In this document: piece by piece, positions 36,268 to 46,504 of the stretch | How positions within the stretch are numbered: position 1 is the first letter of the stretch | Layout: every line of letters begins with the position of its first letter | Origin: Selaginella moellendorffii | Taxonomy: Eukaryota; Streptophyta; Lycopodiopsida; Selaginellales; Selaginellaceae | Assembly: GCF_000143415.4 (NCBI RefSeq) | Contig: NW_003314293.1 | Coordinates: forward strand, 346,957-410,956 | Direction: 5' to 3' | Length of the DNA stretch: 64,000 nt | Notes under the pieces: model-generated | The model's input: only the letters and a program-made list of their open reading frames with translations | Database searches by the model: none | What the model was told of the DNA's origin: nothing | Translations under genes and position numbers: made by a program

Positions 36268-36442
36268 TTTGAGTGCATGGAATATGGAAAGGGAATACAG
36301 AAATGTGCATATCAATTAGCTCAAAAACCCTAGCTTATATACAGGAGCGAGTGGTCTGGATTGAAACCAATCCGACGGCTACCAAAATCCCACTACACTA
36401 ATATTAGTATACGGCATCGTAGCTGTACACTTGGCCCTCACA
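36268..36442 (-). repeat. 3' LTR of gypsy element B
   Basis: The reverse-complement LTR, 175 bp. The first base triplet is TTT instead of TGT; the end is CCCTCACA. Confidence 0.88.
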
Positions 36443-36916
36443 TCATCCCCACCTCTCGAAATAATGGAAGACTATCAGGGTTCTCTTGTAGACGGGCTGG
36501 GATCTAAAGGAACATTAGGAGGAGGCATTGGCGGATCTGTAGATAGTATTAACCGCTCTTGATCCCTTTGTATGAAGTGTTTCAACCACTGCACATGCAC
36601 AATCTTTGGAGGATCGGCCTACTGGACATCATGCTGAACCTTATAAACTTGTGGTCCAACTTGCCACAACACTCGATACGGTCCTTTCCACTGTGCAAGG
36701 AGCCCCTTAGATAAACCACATACTGTAAGATGGGGAAAACGGACTAACACCAAATCATCCACTTTGTACTCCGCAGGTGGACGATGATGGGAGTTGTAGC
36801 GCCGTTGCTGTCCCCGTTGTAGGAGTTGTTTTCGTTATAGGAGTTGTAGTGCTGCCGTTGTTGCCTAAATGTTCAATAGACTCCGCTCGGACAAGTGGAA
36901 GAATGTTTGTCAAATA

Positions 36917-39568
36917 TTAATCCCATGACCTAGCATCCGCAGCTCGTGGCAATCGCGAAGGTAAACCCAGCTCCGTTGGTAATATTGGATCATGACCATA
37001 TAGGAGTTTATATGGTGAAGCACCAACAGAACTCTGCACCCCAGTGACATATGCATACCGAAGAGACGGCAAATAACCATCCCAATCCGAATGCTGAAAG
37101 TTTACATACTTTGCAATCATCCCCTTGAACGTCCGAATGAGCTGTTCCACCAGACCGTCTGATTGTGGATGATAAGCACTCGTGAAAGTGTGGCGAATCC
37201 CCAACTGAGACGTCAAAACATGAAATGCCTCAGCCATAAATGTGGGACCATTATTTGAAAGAATCCGCTCTGGACAAGAATGCTGGAACACCACTCGATT
37301 GAGGAGGAAGTATCCAACAACAGTTGTAGAGGTGCTAGCAAGAACACCAACTTCCACCTAACGAGTCAAATAGTCAGAAGCAATAATAACATACTCATTC
37401 CCAGCAGTCGACCGTGGAAAAGGTCCCATAAGATCAAACACCACCAACTCAAATGGACGGGAAACTGCAATTGACTCCAACCGTCCTTTCGCAGCCCGAG
37501 GGGGAGTATTACGAGCTTGGCACCAAACGCAACTACGCACATACCGGATAATATCACGTCGCCTCTCTGGCCAATAGAAAGACTTGCATAGCTTCTCAAT
37601 TACATGACGATGTCCCATATGCCCACCTAGAACAGGAGAATCATGGTAGGCATGGAGAAACCATGGACTAAAGATAGAAGGCACCACCAGCCGTAAATGA
37701 TCATTAGGATTTGTCCCCACAAAATAAAGAAGGCCATCTTCAAGACGATATTGAGAATGTAAATGCTGGAAAGGCAAGTCATCAGCAAGAAATGCAGGAT
37801 TCTCAAACCTATCTTGAAGCCTTTGAATCCATGGCTCAATCTTTTGAGCCTCATGAACCTCATCAAGCAAAGTTAGATCTTGCTCTGCACCTTGTGGACA
37901 CTGAACATGAAGTATAGCAACCGCCGAGGGCACAAAATCCTCGTCTAGAAAATCCACAAATACTGAAACAATAGGCTCATCAGAAACATGAGAAGAGAGT
38001 GAAGAGGGAAGAGGAGCTCGAGAAAGGGCATCAGCATCAGCCATAGAACTCCCTAGGCGGTGAACAACATCAAAATTATATATCTAAAGCTTCAAAGCCC
38101 ACCAAGCAGTACGACCAACAGGTTCTTCCACTTCAATAACGAAGTAACAGCAGCATGGTCACCTTCAAGTAACGTCCGAGAACCATGTAGATATGCATGA
38201 AGTTTCTCAAAACCCCAGACTGCTGCTAAACACTCCTTCTCTATCGTGGAGTAGTTCATCTCCACTGGTTGTAATGTACGGTTTATATATGCAATGGGAT
38301 GGCGCTGACCAGGCACACTCGAGCTCTCTTGCATTAACACACCTCCAAAACCAATGTCAGAAGCATCCACGCGCAAAATAAAAGGTCAAGTGTAGTTAGG
38401 ATATGCCAAAACCGAAGGAGTTGTCAATAACTCTTTGAGATCCCCAAACACCCACTCACAATCCGGAGACCAAATGAAAAACGACGTTGATGACTTCAGC
38501 AACGCTCGCAATAGTGTAGTGTGATTAGAAAGATGATCCACAAAACGCCCGAAATACTGCGCCTTGCCCAAGAAGCACTGCACGTCATTCACACACTTCG
38601 GAGTAGGGAACTTTAGAACAGCCACAAGTTTGTCAGGATCAACTTGCAAACCCTCACGAAAAATACGGTACCCAAGATAAGTTGTCCTTGGATCCAAACA
38701 CGCACTTCGACCGCTTCAGCTTTAAACCAACGTCGCATAGTCGATCCAACACTTTACAAACATCACGAACGTGCTCCTCCCACATCCCCTCCGAGTGGAT
38801 CAAGACATCATCAATGAAGTCAGCAGTCACCTCCGGCATATCGCAAAGAACCTCATCCATCATCCGTTGAAAAGTTGCTGGAGCATTGTTCAAACCAAAT
38901 GGCATCACCAAGAACTCATACAAACTAAATGGTGTACGAAAAGCAGTCTTAGGAATATCTTCTTCGGCCATCGGTACTTGCCAGTACCCAGAAGCAAGAT
39001 CGAGCTTGGTGAACCAACGACTTTGCCCCAGACGATCTAAGAGATCAGCAGTGTGAGGAAGAGGGTACACATTTGGGATTGTTACGTCGTTTAACGGATG
39101 ATAGTCGATGCAGAAACGAATACTCCCATCAGGCTTCGTCACAAGATGAGGTTCACATGCCCAAGGACTCCGTGACTTTCGAATAACACCCTTCTCCAAT
39201 ATCTCCTTGACATTTGCACGTAAAATCTTGATCTCCTTTGGTGACCGATGACGAATAGGAACCTTGATTGGATGAGCATCCCCAGTAGAAATCGGATGAC
39301 GCGTGGCAATCTTGGCTCTAGACGATAGGTCAAAGTCAAAGAGATCAGAATACTCCTTCATGAGCTGGTCAACTGCTACAACATAAATATTGTCAGAGAA
39401 ATTGGAAAAGGGAAGAGCAGAACAAGATGGAAACACAAGAGGAAATAGTGGGGAAACAAAAGTAATGGAAGCAGAGGTAGAAGTAAAGGGACGAAAAAAT
39501 GAGAGGAAGGGATGAAATATAAGGAAGTATGAGATAAGGGGGAGAAGCCTTAAAGTCACACTTGGCAT
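36917..39568 (-). pseudogene. Broken pol of gypsy element B
   Basis: Minus-strand open segments at 39568-38654, 38697-38386, 38376-38092, 38044-37358 and 37357-36917 follow one another and align in order to protease-linker/reverse transcriptase, RNase H and integrase of element A. The RT box FIDDVL and integrase motifs LSNNGPTF (catalytic Asp replaced by Asn) and GLVEQL are visible. Frameshifts and stops separate the pieces, so no functional polyprotein is encoded. Confidence 0.88.
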
Positions 39569-39915
39569 GATTGCGCTGCAACCAATCTATACCAAAAATG
39601 AGGTCAAAAGTTTAACTCGGCACCACCCGCAACGACTGCAACTCAAGCTTGAGATCGCCCACACACACAACCAAGTCTGCCTCATCCCGTGCACATGCAT
39701 GTGTACGGCAGTTGCCATAAAGGGTTCCGCTGCACGATGCAAGTGTAGACGACAACGTGTTGCAACAGGTCGAGCAATAGAAGATAAACTCGAACCTGTA
39801 TCAACCAACACGGAGAGAATAATAGGAGACCTCTTGTTATAAAGACGAGCTTGGAAAATAAACATTGGATGAACTAGTGCCGAGTGAACCCCTTGATGAT
39901 ACTCCCAAAAGAAAA

Positions 39916-40109
39916 TGTAAGCTCCTGAATTTGGACTTCCCGAGAGGTCACCCAACCCAGTACTATTCAAACCCAAGGACACTTAACCCTAAGTATCCCA
40001 AGACCATTAACCAATTGGAAAAAGGGGTGCACTTCTATTCATGGGCCCTTTCCCTCTATATTTGAACCCCATGGATTGTCTCTCAAGTTGTTCCCTTTGG
40101 TTGCTTACA
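39916..40109 (-). repeat. Cassandra-like LTR 1 (3'-most in element orientation)
   Basis: 194 bp with TGTAAG...CTTACA ends. The 5S-like segment is at 39933-39986. It is directly followed on the + strand by a tandem duplication of about 80 bp that repeats the LTR edge (second 'ggttgcttaca' near 40179-40189). Confidence 0.88.
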
Positions 40110-40378
40110 ATCCACCATGCTTCCCTGCAAGTTCATGCCCTCATGAACGGAAGCTGAGAGCCGCAGCTCTCCCTTTGGTTGCTTACAATCCACCATGCTT
40201 CCCTACAAGTTCATGCCCTCGTGAATGAAAGCTGAGAGCCGCAGCTCTCCCGAGAGCCTTGCTCTCTTGACACCCTACCCCTCAGGTTGAGCCCAGCAGG
40301 AGCAAACTGGACCAGCCAGATGTCAATCAACATGTGGTGCAATTCCCCTAGCCAACCAATAGAGTCGGACCCGAGACC

Positions 40379-40390
40379 CCTCTGATACCA
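40379..40390 (-). promoter_or_regulatory. tRNA-Met primer binding site, internal domain 1
   Basis: The minus strand reads TGGTATCAGAGG two bases after the end of LTR 2. Eleven bases match the classical plant initiator-tRNA-Met primer site TGGTATCAGAGC. Confidence 0.85.
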
Positions 40391-40392
40391 AA

Positions 40393-40586
40393 TGTAAGCT
40401 CCTGAGTTTGGACTTCCCGGAAGGTCACCCAACCCAATACTATTCAAACCCAAGGACACTTAACCCTAAGTATCCCAAGACCCTTAACCAATTGGAAAAG
40501 AGGGTGCACTTTTATTCATGGGCCCTTTCCCTCTATATTTGAACCCCATAGATCATCTCTCAAGTTGTTCCCTTTGGTTGCTTACA
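40393..40586 (-). repeat. Cassandra-like LTR 2
   Basis: 194 bp with TGTAAG...CTTACA ends. The 5S-like segment is at 40410-40463. Confidence 0.88.
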
Positions 40587-40866
40587 ATCCACCATGCTTC
40601 CCTGCAAGTTCATGCCCTCATGAATGAAAGCTGAGAGCCGCAGCTCTCTCGAGAGCCTTGCTCTCTTGACACCCTACCCCTCAGGTCGAGCCCAGCAGGA
40701 GCAAGGGCATGAACGAAAGCTGAGAGCCGCAGCTCTCTCGAGAGCCTTGCTCTCTTGACACCCTACCCCTCAGGTCGAGCCCAACAGGAGCAAATTGGAC
40801 CAGCCAGATGTCAATCAACATGTGGTGCAATTCCTCTAGCCAACCAACAGAGTCGGACCCGAGACC

Positions 40867-40878
40867 CCTCTGATACCA
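40867..40878 (-). promoter_or_regulatory. tRNA-Met primer binding site, internal domain 2
   Basis: The minus strand reads TGGTATCAGAGG two bases after LTR 3. Confidence 0.85.
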
Positions 40879-40880
40879 AA

Positions 40881-41074
40881 TGTAAGTTCCTGAGTTTGGA
40901 CTTCCCGGAAGGTCACCCAACCCAGTACTATTCTAACCCAAGGACGCTTAACCCCAAATATCATAAGACCCTTAACCAATTGGAAAAGGGGGTGCACTTT
41001 TATTCATGGGCCCTTTCCCTCTATATTTGAACCCCATGGATCGTCTCTCAAGTCGTTCCCTTTGGTTGCTTACA
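40881..41074 (-). repeat. Cassandra-like LTR 3 (5'-most in element orientation)
   Basis: 194 bp. The 5S-like segment at 40898-40951 reads TTAAGCGTCCTTGGG on the minus strand. It keeps the CpG of 5S box A that the other two LTRs have lost to TpG. Confidence 0.88.
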
Positions 41075-41239
41075 GAAAGATGGAGGGGTCACTGACTTAT
41101 TCGTGCAAGGTCCCTCCGTTACTAGTGCAACTCTTCATTTCCCGGATGCATCTCGGTGTCCAAACCTTCCATTGCAGCAGCACCAACAGGACGTTGCTGA
41201 CGCCAAGGTCTCCACCTAGGAAATAGAGGTCGCCAATCC

Positions 41240-42060
41240 GGAAAACCCTGACAATGCTGATAAGTATGACCAACTTCATCACATGCCCAACAGCGAACAT
41301 CACGGCCACGACCACATCCTCACCCTTGACCTTGGACTTGAGCAGCAGTAGCATCAACCTCCATTGGAATAGGACCATCGCCCACAGGAAGTGGAGCTGA
41401 AGGATGTGCAGCGAGAAGTGGAAGAAGCAACGTCTCATAACATTGTGCCAAGCGAAGAGCATCGTCAAGGGTGGCAGGAGCAAGTGCATGCACAAGTCCA
41501 ACAAGATCTTGACGAAGTGCTGGCCACAACATTCCTAGCTTGATCCGCTCCGACATATTTGACTTCGCACGAAGCAAAAGACTTCGGAAACGAACACCAA
41601 ATTGCATCACCGACTCAGATGGCCCTTGGCAAAGACGATGCAATTGTTGGAAAGCATCATCACAGTCATTAGCATGTTCGAAGGCACATTTGAAAACATC
41701 TGGAAGAACACTCTAATCCTCGCGAGTGGTTGCTCCCAAACCGTTGTACCACTGCAACGCTGTCCCTTGGAGACACGTGGGAAACTCACACAAACGTCGA
41801 GCATCATCCCAAGAATAATATGTGGCAATCACCGTAAAGTGATCGAACTAATGGTACACATCATCCCCAGGATTCCTACGAAAGAACTCTGGCCGAACGC
41901 GAGGATTGGTACCAAGAGCAGGAAGAGTTGTACCATGTGCCATGAACGCCGCCATCAATTGAGTTTGGTTGTTCAATTGCAAGTGCATAGCATCAAGCAA
42001 TTGTACCAATTGCTGCTCCAGAATCAAAGGAGGAGATTACTGATTTGCTATGGAGACGAA
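41240..42060 (-). pseudogene. Decayed gag of gypsy element B
   Basis: Aligns to gag of element A on the minus strand. Short open pieces (for example 41643-41320) retain FGVRFRSLLLRAKSNMSERI. The start codon is lost (ATA) and frames are interrupted. Confidence 0.85.
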
Positions 42061-42291
42061 TGAAAAAGAAAGAGCAAAAGAAGAGAAACGACAAAAAGCT
42101 AGAAGGAAATAGTAGATCGAGACAATGCAAAAAACTAGATCTAAACCAAAATCTTGAAAGGAAAGAACAAAAGAAAGGAAATGGAAAATGGAAAAAGCTA
42201 GATCTAGACAATGCAAAAGCTAGATCTAAACTGAAATCCCAAATCCAAACACTCCCAAGGGACAATCAAAGGTGCTCCTCATCTCCACCAA

Positions 42292-42459
42292 TGTGAGTGC
42301 ATGGAATATAGAAAGGGAATACAGAAATGTGCATATCAATTAACCCAAAAACCCTAGTTTAGAGCGAGTGGTCTGGAATGAAACCAATCTGACGGCTACC
42401 AAAATTCCATTACGCTAATATTAATATATAGCATCGTAACCGTACACTTGGCCCTCACA
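42292..42459 (-). repeat. 5' LTR of gypsy element B
   Basis: 168 bp. It has lost about 7 bp around the TATATA segment present in the partner LTR, so the element's own promoter is probably dead. Confidence 0.88.
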
Positions 42460-42718
42460 ACTTCTATTTAATCTAGTGAATTAATAAGTAAGAATAATAC
42501 TACTATCAAGCAAACTAACCGTTGTTGCTAATGGATCCTGAGCACTTAGAGATAGGTTTTTGTTGCCTAATTCACATTTAGTAAATCTGAAGCTTGCAGA
42601 TTTCAGCTGCAAAGGATGCTCGGGATCTGCTCCAAGAGGAGAGGATGGTACGTGAATTCGACGAGCTAACTTTCACTATCTCTTTCTCTATCACTCCACC
42701 AAAAGAAAATGGAGCAGC

Positions 42719-43614
42719 TTATGGCTTCAAACTAGTGGCTAGTTGAGAACAAAGGTTACAGTTCACTTGGAAGAAAGAAGTCGACACAGTCTCCTGGAAG
42801 GATACCATCCTGGAGCACAGTTTGCAGCGGTACATTGTAGTGGCAGGCTCAACAGGTTGTTTTGGTTTCACCACAGTCCGCTGCTTGATCTTTTTCCCGC
42901 ACTTGATAGCCTCTTTCCGGCCAGTTTCCGTTTGACCAGTGGTGGAGAGTTGAAAAGCCTGTAGCTGCGAGGTGGCTGGGGGTTAGGACCCTTGATGTTG
43001 GAAAGGAAAATTACCTGGCGCATGAATCCATCATTTGGGCTGGCTGTCTCGCTAGCTTGTTTCAAGGTCCCCAATGCATCTGCATCAAAGAAAGAATAAC
43101 TCAAGCTTAAACTTTGGAGCACGCAAGGATACGTACCCTCAACTGACAGCTTCTCCTTCCACATAAGGTATGCGGTGACCACAGCCGCACTGCACATTTA
43201 ACAAACATTTGAATGAAGATTAGACTCTGTTACGTACCTGCGAGAGAAGCCACCAATGCAATGGACCAGCACTATACCCTTCTGCACGCCCTCTTCGATG
43301 AAAGTTATGCAGTCCTCCAAATAATCCAGCAAGTTCTGATCCCTGCTGTCCTCCAAGGGAATGATCTTCTGGATTGGCTTCAAATCTGGGTCAGCGCATG
43401 GACACTTGGCAGACAGCTCGCATGCAACTCGCCCCAGCGCCTGCTTCTGTTGAGCCGAAAGTGCTGAGCTGCAAAATTGAGACACATACATGCCGTCGGC
43501 GAAGCAGAGCGGGGCCACGGACAAGATATGGGTAACTCCCCATTTCGCACCAGACAAGAAAGCGAGGGCGTCTTGGAGGGTGCCAATGTAGAGATCCGGA
43601 CGCACCTTCTTCAT
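42719..43614 (-). CDS. Dual-specificity phosphatase, YVH1/DUSP12-like
   Basis: Four exons (43614-43238, 43189-43137, 43079-43015 and 42958-42719) give 244 residues in consistent phase. The start MKKVRPDLYIGTLQDALAFL is typical of plant YVH1/DUSP12-like phosphatases. The catalytic P-loop VHCIGGFSRS (Cys-x5-Arg) is built across the exon 1/2 junction, with the general-acid loop region just before it. The last exon contains YRCKLCSRMV, the first half of the zinc-binding C-terminal domain. The second Cys/His half expected in this family is absent. The frame ends at a TAA about 260 bp from the LTR of gypsy element B, so the C-terminus is probably truncated or rearranged. YVH1 proteins act in 60S ribosome maturation. 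Confidence 0.8.
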
Positions 43615-43639
43615 TCCCCCAACCGCAGCGATCAAGCGC

Positions 43640-43650
43640 AAACCCTAAAC
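43640..43650 (-). promoter_or_regulatory. Telo-box upstream of the phosphatase gene
   Basis: AAACCCTAAAC on the + strand (GTTTAGGGTTT on the minus strand) lies 26 bp before the ATG at 43614. The YVH1 role in ribosome maturation fits the usual telo-box gene class. Confidence 0.4.
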
Positions 43651-43825
43651 TCTGCCGTCGGTGGTCATGGATCTTAGCCGTCCACGTCTACCTATCTGTG
43701 ACTAACCGGCAATTTCAATTTGTTTTTCTCGAAGTAGAATCGGAACAAAAGCTTGTTTGTGATACCAACGATTCCAGCATACAGTCACGGTGGCCCGTAT
43801 TTCATCCAACATTATCAAATCATCG

Positions 43826-45944
43826 CGAGATTGGATACGGAAGACCTTAGAAAATGCCGCTGTCGTTACGAACTTCATCGGTGAGACACGGGAGGGATCC
43901 GTGAAATCGCACTGATGGAGGTTACGTCCACGGCCTAGAAGAATCCCCGTATGATGCAGCAATTGAGATAGAATAGTACCTTCGATCTTAGCGAGAAAAC
44001 AACTCAGACTCCGCGTCAGCTTTAGAAAAACAGGACGACTTATCGACGAGAAAAACATATAAAGCATTGCACGAGACAAACCTGTGATGCTTCTTCGTGG
44101 AAGCATAAGAAAAGTGTCGAGAACATTCACCTGGAAAAACAAGAGAAACTGTGACATAAAAAATTACCTGGAGATGATTAGCCACTGTACCGGTTTGAAA
44201 GTTATTGAAACCTGAAAGTTATGAGATCAGAAAAAGCTCGATACGTCACGTAAAGTGTAGAGAACATATGCCTGAAAGATTTTACCTGCAGGTGGAACTA
44301 CGATTCATCAGCCAGCCAGTCATCGGATGACGAGGTAGGAGTGGACGACCAGAGGCGACAGGCGGCCAAGTTGCAAGGATCCAAACGAAGAATCAGTCGA
44401 GCGACTCTTCCTCCTCGTCCTACGTCTCCATGAATCTTACACGACCCCAGTAATGCCATCCAGGCAGCAGCATCCGGCTCAAACGGCATATAGCTCAGCA
44501 CTTCCTCTGAGTCCTCGAGCTGCCCGAGCCGTCCCAGAAGATCTACGATACATCTGTAATGCTCCAAGCCGGGACGCAGTCCATAATCGTCCTGAAGCGA
44601 GTGGAAAAACTCCAAGGCATCGGTCACCAATCCCGCGTGACTACTCGCGAACAAAACGCTCAGAAACGTAACTTGGTCGGATAGAACACCCGCCTGTTCC
44701 ATCTCCCTGTAAACTCCGCAAGCTCTCATCCCGTGACCGTTCTCGGCAAAGCTTCCCATCATGGCGTTCCAGGTGATGAAGTTTCTCTTCTTCATCCCCT
44801 GGAAAAACTCGAGAGCCGAGTCCAAGCTTCCGCATTTCCCATACATGTTGACGAGCGCCGTCCCCACGACGAGGTCCGACTCGTAGCCGTGCTCGAGAAT
44901 GCCCGAGTGAAGAAGCTTGCCTTGTTTCAATGCTAGCGAGTTTGAGCACGCGTCCAGAGCTGCAACGAACGAGGCCTTGTCGGGCTTCATGCCACTGTGA
45001 CTTAACTTCCAAAAAAGCTCCAGTGCCTCGGTGTTGAATCCATTGAGAGCGTAGGCCGAGATCATGGCGTTCCAGAGGATCACGTCCCCTTCTTCGTCTT
45101 CCCGCGACAGCTTCTCAAAAACTTGACTTGCCTCGTCCCAGCAACCAAAAGTTCCATAGAGCTTGACGAGAGCTGTTCCCATGATGATATCCACCGGAAG
45201 TTTGGAGTTGATAACTTCTGCGTGGATGATCCGGCCAGTTGCAAGCTCCTCGAGCTCCGCGCACGAATCCAAGACGGTGACAAAGGTGACGCGATTCGGC
45301 TCCACTCCTTCCACTCCCATTATTCGAAAAAGCTCGATCGCCCTCTTGGCCTCGCCGTTCTGAGAGTAGACTGTGATGACCGCCGTCCACGAGACAACGT
45401 CGTGCTCGAGAAGGGGGATCCCCTCGAAAACTCTCCGCGCGTCCTCGACTCGTCCACACTTTCCATACATGTTGACGATCGATGTGAAAGCCATGGAGTC
45501 GAGCCTGGAGCTTAGAGCTGAATCCTCGATGGAAGAGTGAATCCCCTTGGCCAGATGGAACTCTCCAAGGTTTGTGCAAGCGTCAATGACAGTGAGAAAC
45601 GAGATCTCGTCAATCTCGACTCCCTCGAGATCCATGATAGTGAAGAGATGAACAGCGTCTTTGCAATGCCCGTTCTGGGCATATGCCGCCATGAGAGAAT
45701 TCCAGGAGACCACATCCCTCTCGAGCGTGTCATCGAACATCCTCTTGGCCTCCTGGACGAATCCATTCTGCCCGTAGGCATTGATCATCACATTGCAAGG
45801 GATGGCGCTGAGCTCCGGGATGGAATCGAAGAGCATCTTTGCCTGGCGCATAAACCCTAGCTGGGCAAATCCCCCGACTACCGCCGTCCACGCCACCGCG
45901 TTGTGGCACGGCATCCTGGCCAGCAAATCCCTCGCCTCCGCGAA
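43826..45944. repeat. Segmental duplication block, copy 2 (P450 5' remnant to PPR)
   Basis: Aligns to 24345-26574. From 43826 it resembles the P450 first-exon region ('acgaacttcatcggtg' against 'acgaacttcgtcggtg'), but the P450 frame is destroyed. 43900-44297 corresponds to the P450-PPR intergenic DNA. The PPR part is almost identical. To the left of 43826 no P450 sequence remains. Confidence 0.8.
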
Positions 45945-46205
45945 CAATCCATTCCTGTTGTGCGCCACCAGCAGCGCCGTCCAGGAGAAGACGTTCTTGC
46001 GGAAGATCCGGTGGAATGCCCGCTGTGCATCGCCCAGGCAGCCGCATTTGCCGTAGAGCTGCACGAGGAGATTGCCCGGGAACGTCTCCCCGTCCGATCC
46101 CGCCGCCCTGAGATGATCGTGGATCCTCCTGCCGTCGGCGATGGCGCCGGCTTTGATCTTCTGCCTGAGAAGCGCGCAGTAGGCCGCGGAATCCGGATGC
46201 CTCAT
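44298..46205 (-). CDS. Pentatricopeptide repeat protein, PLS-type with E-like end
   Basis: One uninterrupted exon of 635 residues starting MRHPDSAAYCALLRQKIKAG. About a dozen PPR motifs follow each other (for example NVFSWTALLVAHNRNGLFAEA, VVSWNSLMAAYAQNGHCKDA, FITWNAMMGSFAENGHGM), with mixed P, L and S lengths. The C-terminus (MPFEPDAAAWMALLGSCKIHG to RLILRLDPCNLAACRLW) resembles an E motif and there is no DYW domain. PLS-E proteins bind organellar RNA and usually help C-to-U editing. No strong targeting peptide is visible before the first repeat, so an upstream exon cannot be excluded. The truncated copy is at 24930-26574. Confidence 0.88.
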   Translation of the reverse strand: MRHPDSAAYCALLRQKIKAGAIADGRRIHDHLRAAGSDGETFPGNLLVQLYGKCGCLGDAQRAFHRIFRKNVFSWTALLVAHNRNGLFAEARDLLARMPCHNAVAWTAVVGGFAQLGFMRQAKMLFDSIPELSAIPCNVMINAYGQNGFVQEAKRMFDDTLERDVVSWNSLMAAYAQNGHCKDAVHLFTIMDLEGVEIDEISFLTVIDACTNLGEFHLAKGIHSSIEDSALSSRLDSMAFTSIVNMYGKCGRVEDARRVFEGIPLLEHDVVSWTAVITVYSQNGEAKRAIELFRIMGVEGVEPNRVTFVTVLDSCAELEELATGRIIHAEVINSKLPVDIIMGTALVKLYGTFGCWDEASQVFEKLSREDEEGDVILWNAMISAYALNGFNTEALELFWKLSHSGMKPDKASFVAALDACSNSLALKQGKLLHSGILEHGYESDLVVGTALVNMYGKCGSLDSALEFFQGMKKRNFITWNAMMGSFAENGHGMRACGVYREMEQAGVLSDQVTFLSVLFASSHAGLVTDALEFFHSLQDDYGLRPGLEHYRCIVDLLGRLGQLEDSEEVLSYMPFEPDAAAWMALLGSCKIHGDVGRGGRVARLILRLDPCNLAACRLWSSTPTSSSDDWLADES

Positions 46206-46504
46206 TCATCATCGCGATCCCGCCAAGACCATATGCCCAAGAACCCTAAAATTTGCCCAGCAGTCCTAATTTCTCGTGACAACCGCCAAAATTATTTGGG
46301 CGGCGCTGGATGTTTGCTTCCTACATTTAGGAATAAAACCAAAGGGTACGGCTTTCCCTCTTATTTACCAGCGATCGTGGCCGTCGATGCGGTGGTAGAT
46401 GGTAAATTCTCCATCTCTCGACCACGTGGAGCACACAAGCCGTGGCAAATTGACTCTAGGGTTTATAGATCGACCGCTCGGATCGTTCTAGGGCCGCGCA
46501 TTCT
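46206..46504. promoter_or_regulatory. Divergent promoter between PPR and aconitase genes, with G-box
   Basis: About 300 bp containing ACCACGTGGA (CACGTG at 46423-46428) and AACCCTAAAA near 46242. No gene is visible. Confidence 0.4.

Larger units (their letters stand above)
39916..41074 (-). mobile_element. Tandem Cassandra-like TRIM retrotransposon array (LTR-int-LTR-int-LTR)
   Basis: Three LTRs of exactly 194 bp (39916-40109, 40393-40586 and 40881-41074), all TGTAAG...CTTACA, alternate with two non-coding internal domains of 283 and 294 bp. The array is flanked by a 5-bp target duplication, GAAAA (39911-39915) and GAAAG (41075-41079), inside the protease/gag junction of gypsy element B. Read on the minus strand, each internal domain begins with TGGTATCAGAG, the plant initiator-tRNA-Met primer site. 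Each LTR carries a 54-bp segment closely resembling the 3' half of plant 5S rRNA. LTR size, primer site, lack of genes and the 5S segment together identify Cassandra-type TRIMs. Confidence 0.88.
36268..42459 (-). mobile_element. Ty3/gypsy retrotransposon B, older inverted copy with nested TRIM array
   Basis: The same family as element A in the opposite orientation. Its LTRs (36268-36442 and 42292-42459) differ at about 15 positions plus a 7-bp gap, so it is older than A. The flanks show ACTT on both sides (36264-36267 and 42460-42463). Coding remnants run from integrase (about 36750-37900) through RNase H, reverse transcriptase and protease (to about 39910) and then, after the nested insertion at 39916-41074, gag (about 41240-42060). 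Stops and frameshifts break every gene, and the gag ATG has become ATA. Without the insertion it would be about 5.0 kb. Confidence 0.92.

Noticed and set aside
39865-41030. Short frames such as KCKLLNLDFPRGHPTQYYSNP
   Set aside because: They are translations of the repeated TRIM LTR, which is non-coding; the same peptide recurs because the LTR recurs.
43702-44157. 151-residue minus-strand frame
   Set aside because: It crosses the duplicated P450-PPR intergenic DNA and the P450 remnant; the matching region of copy 1 has no such frame.
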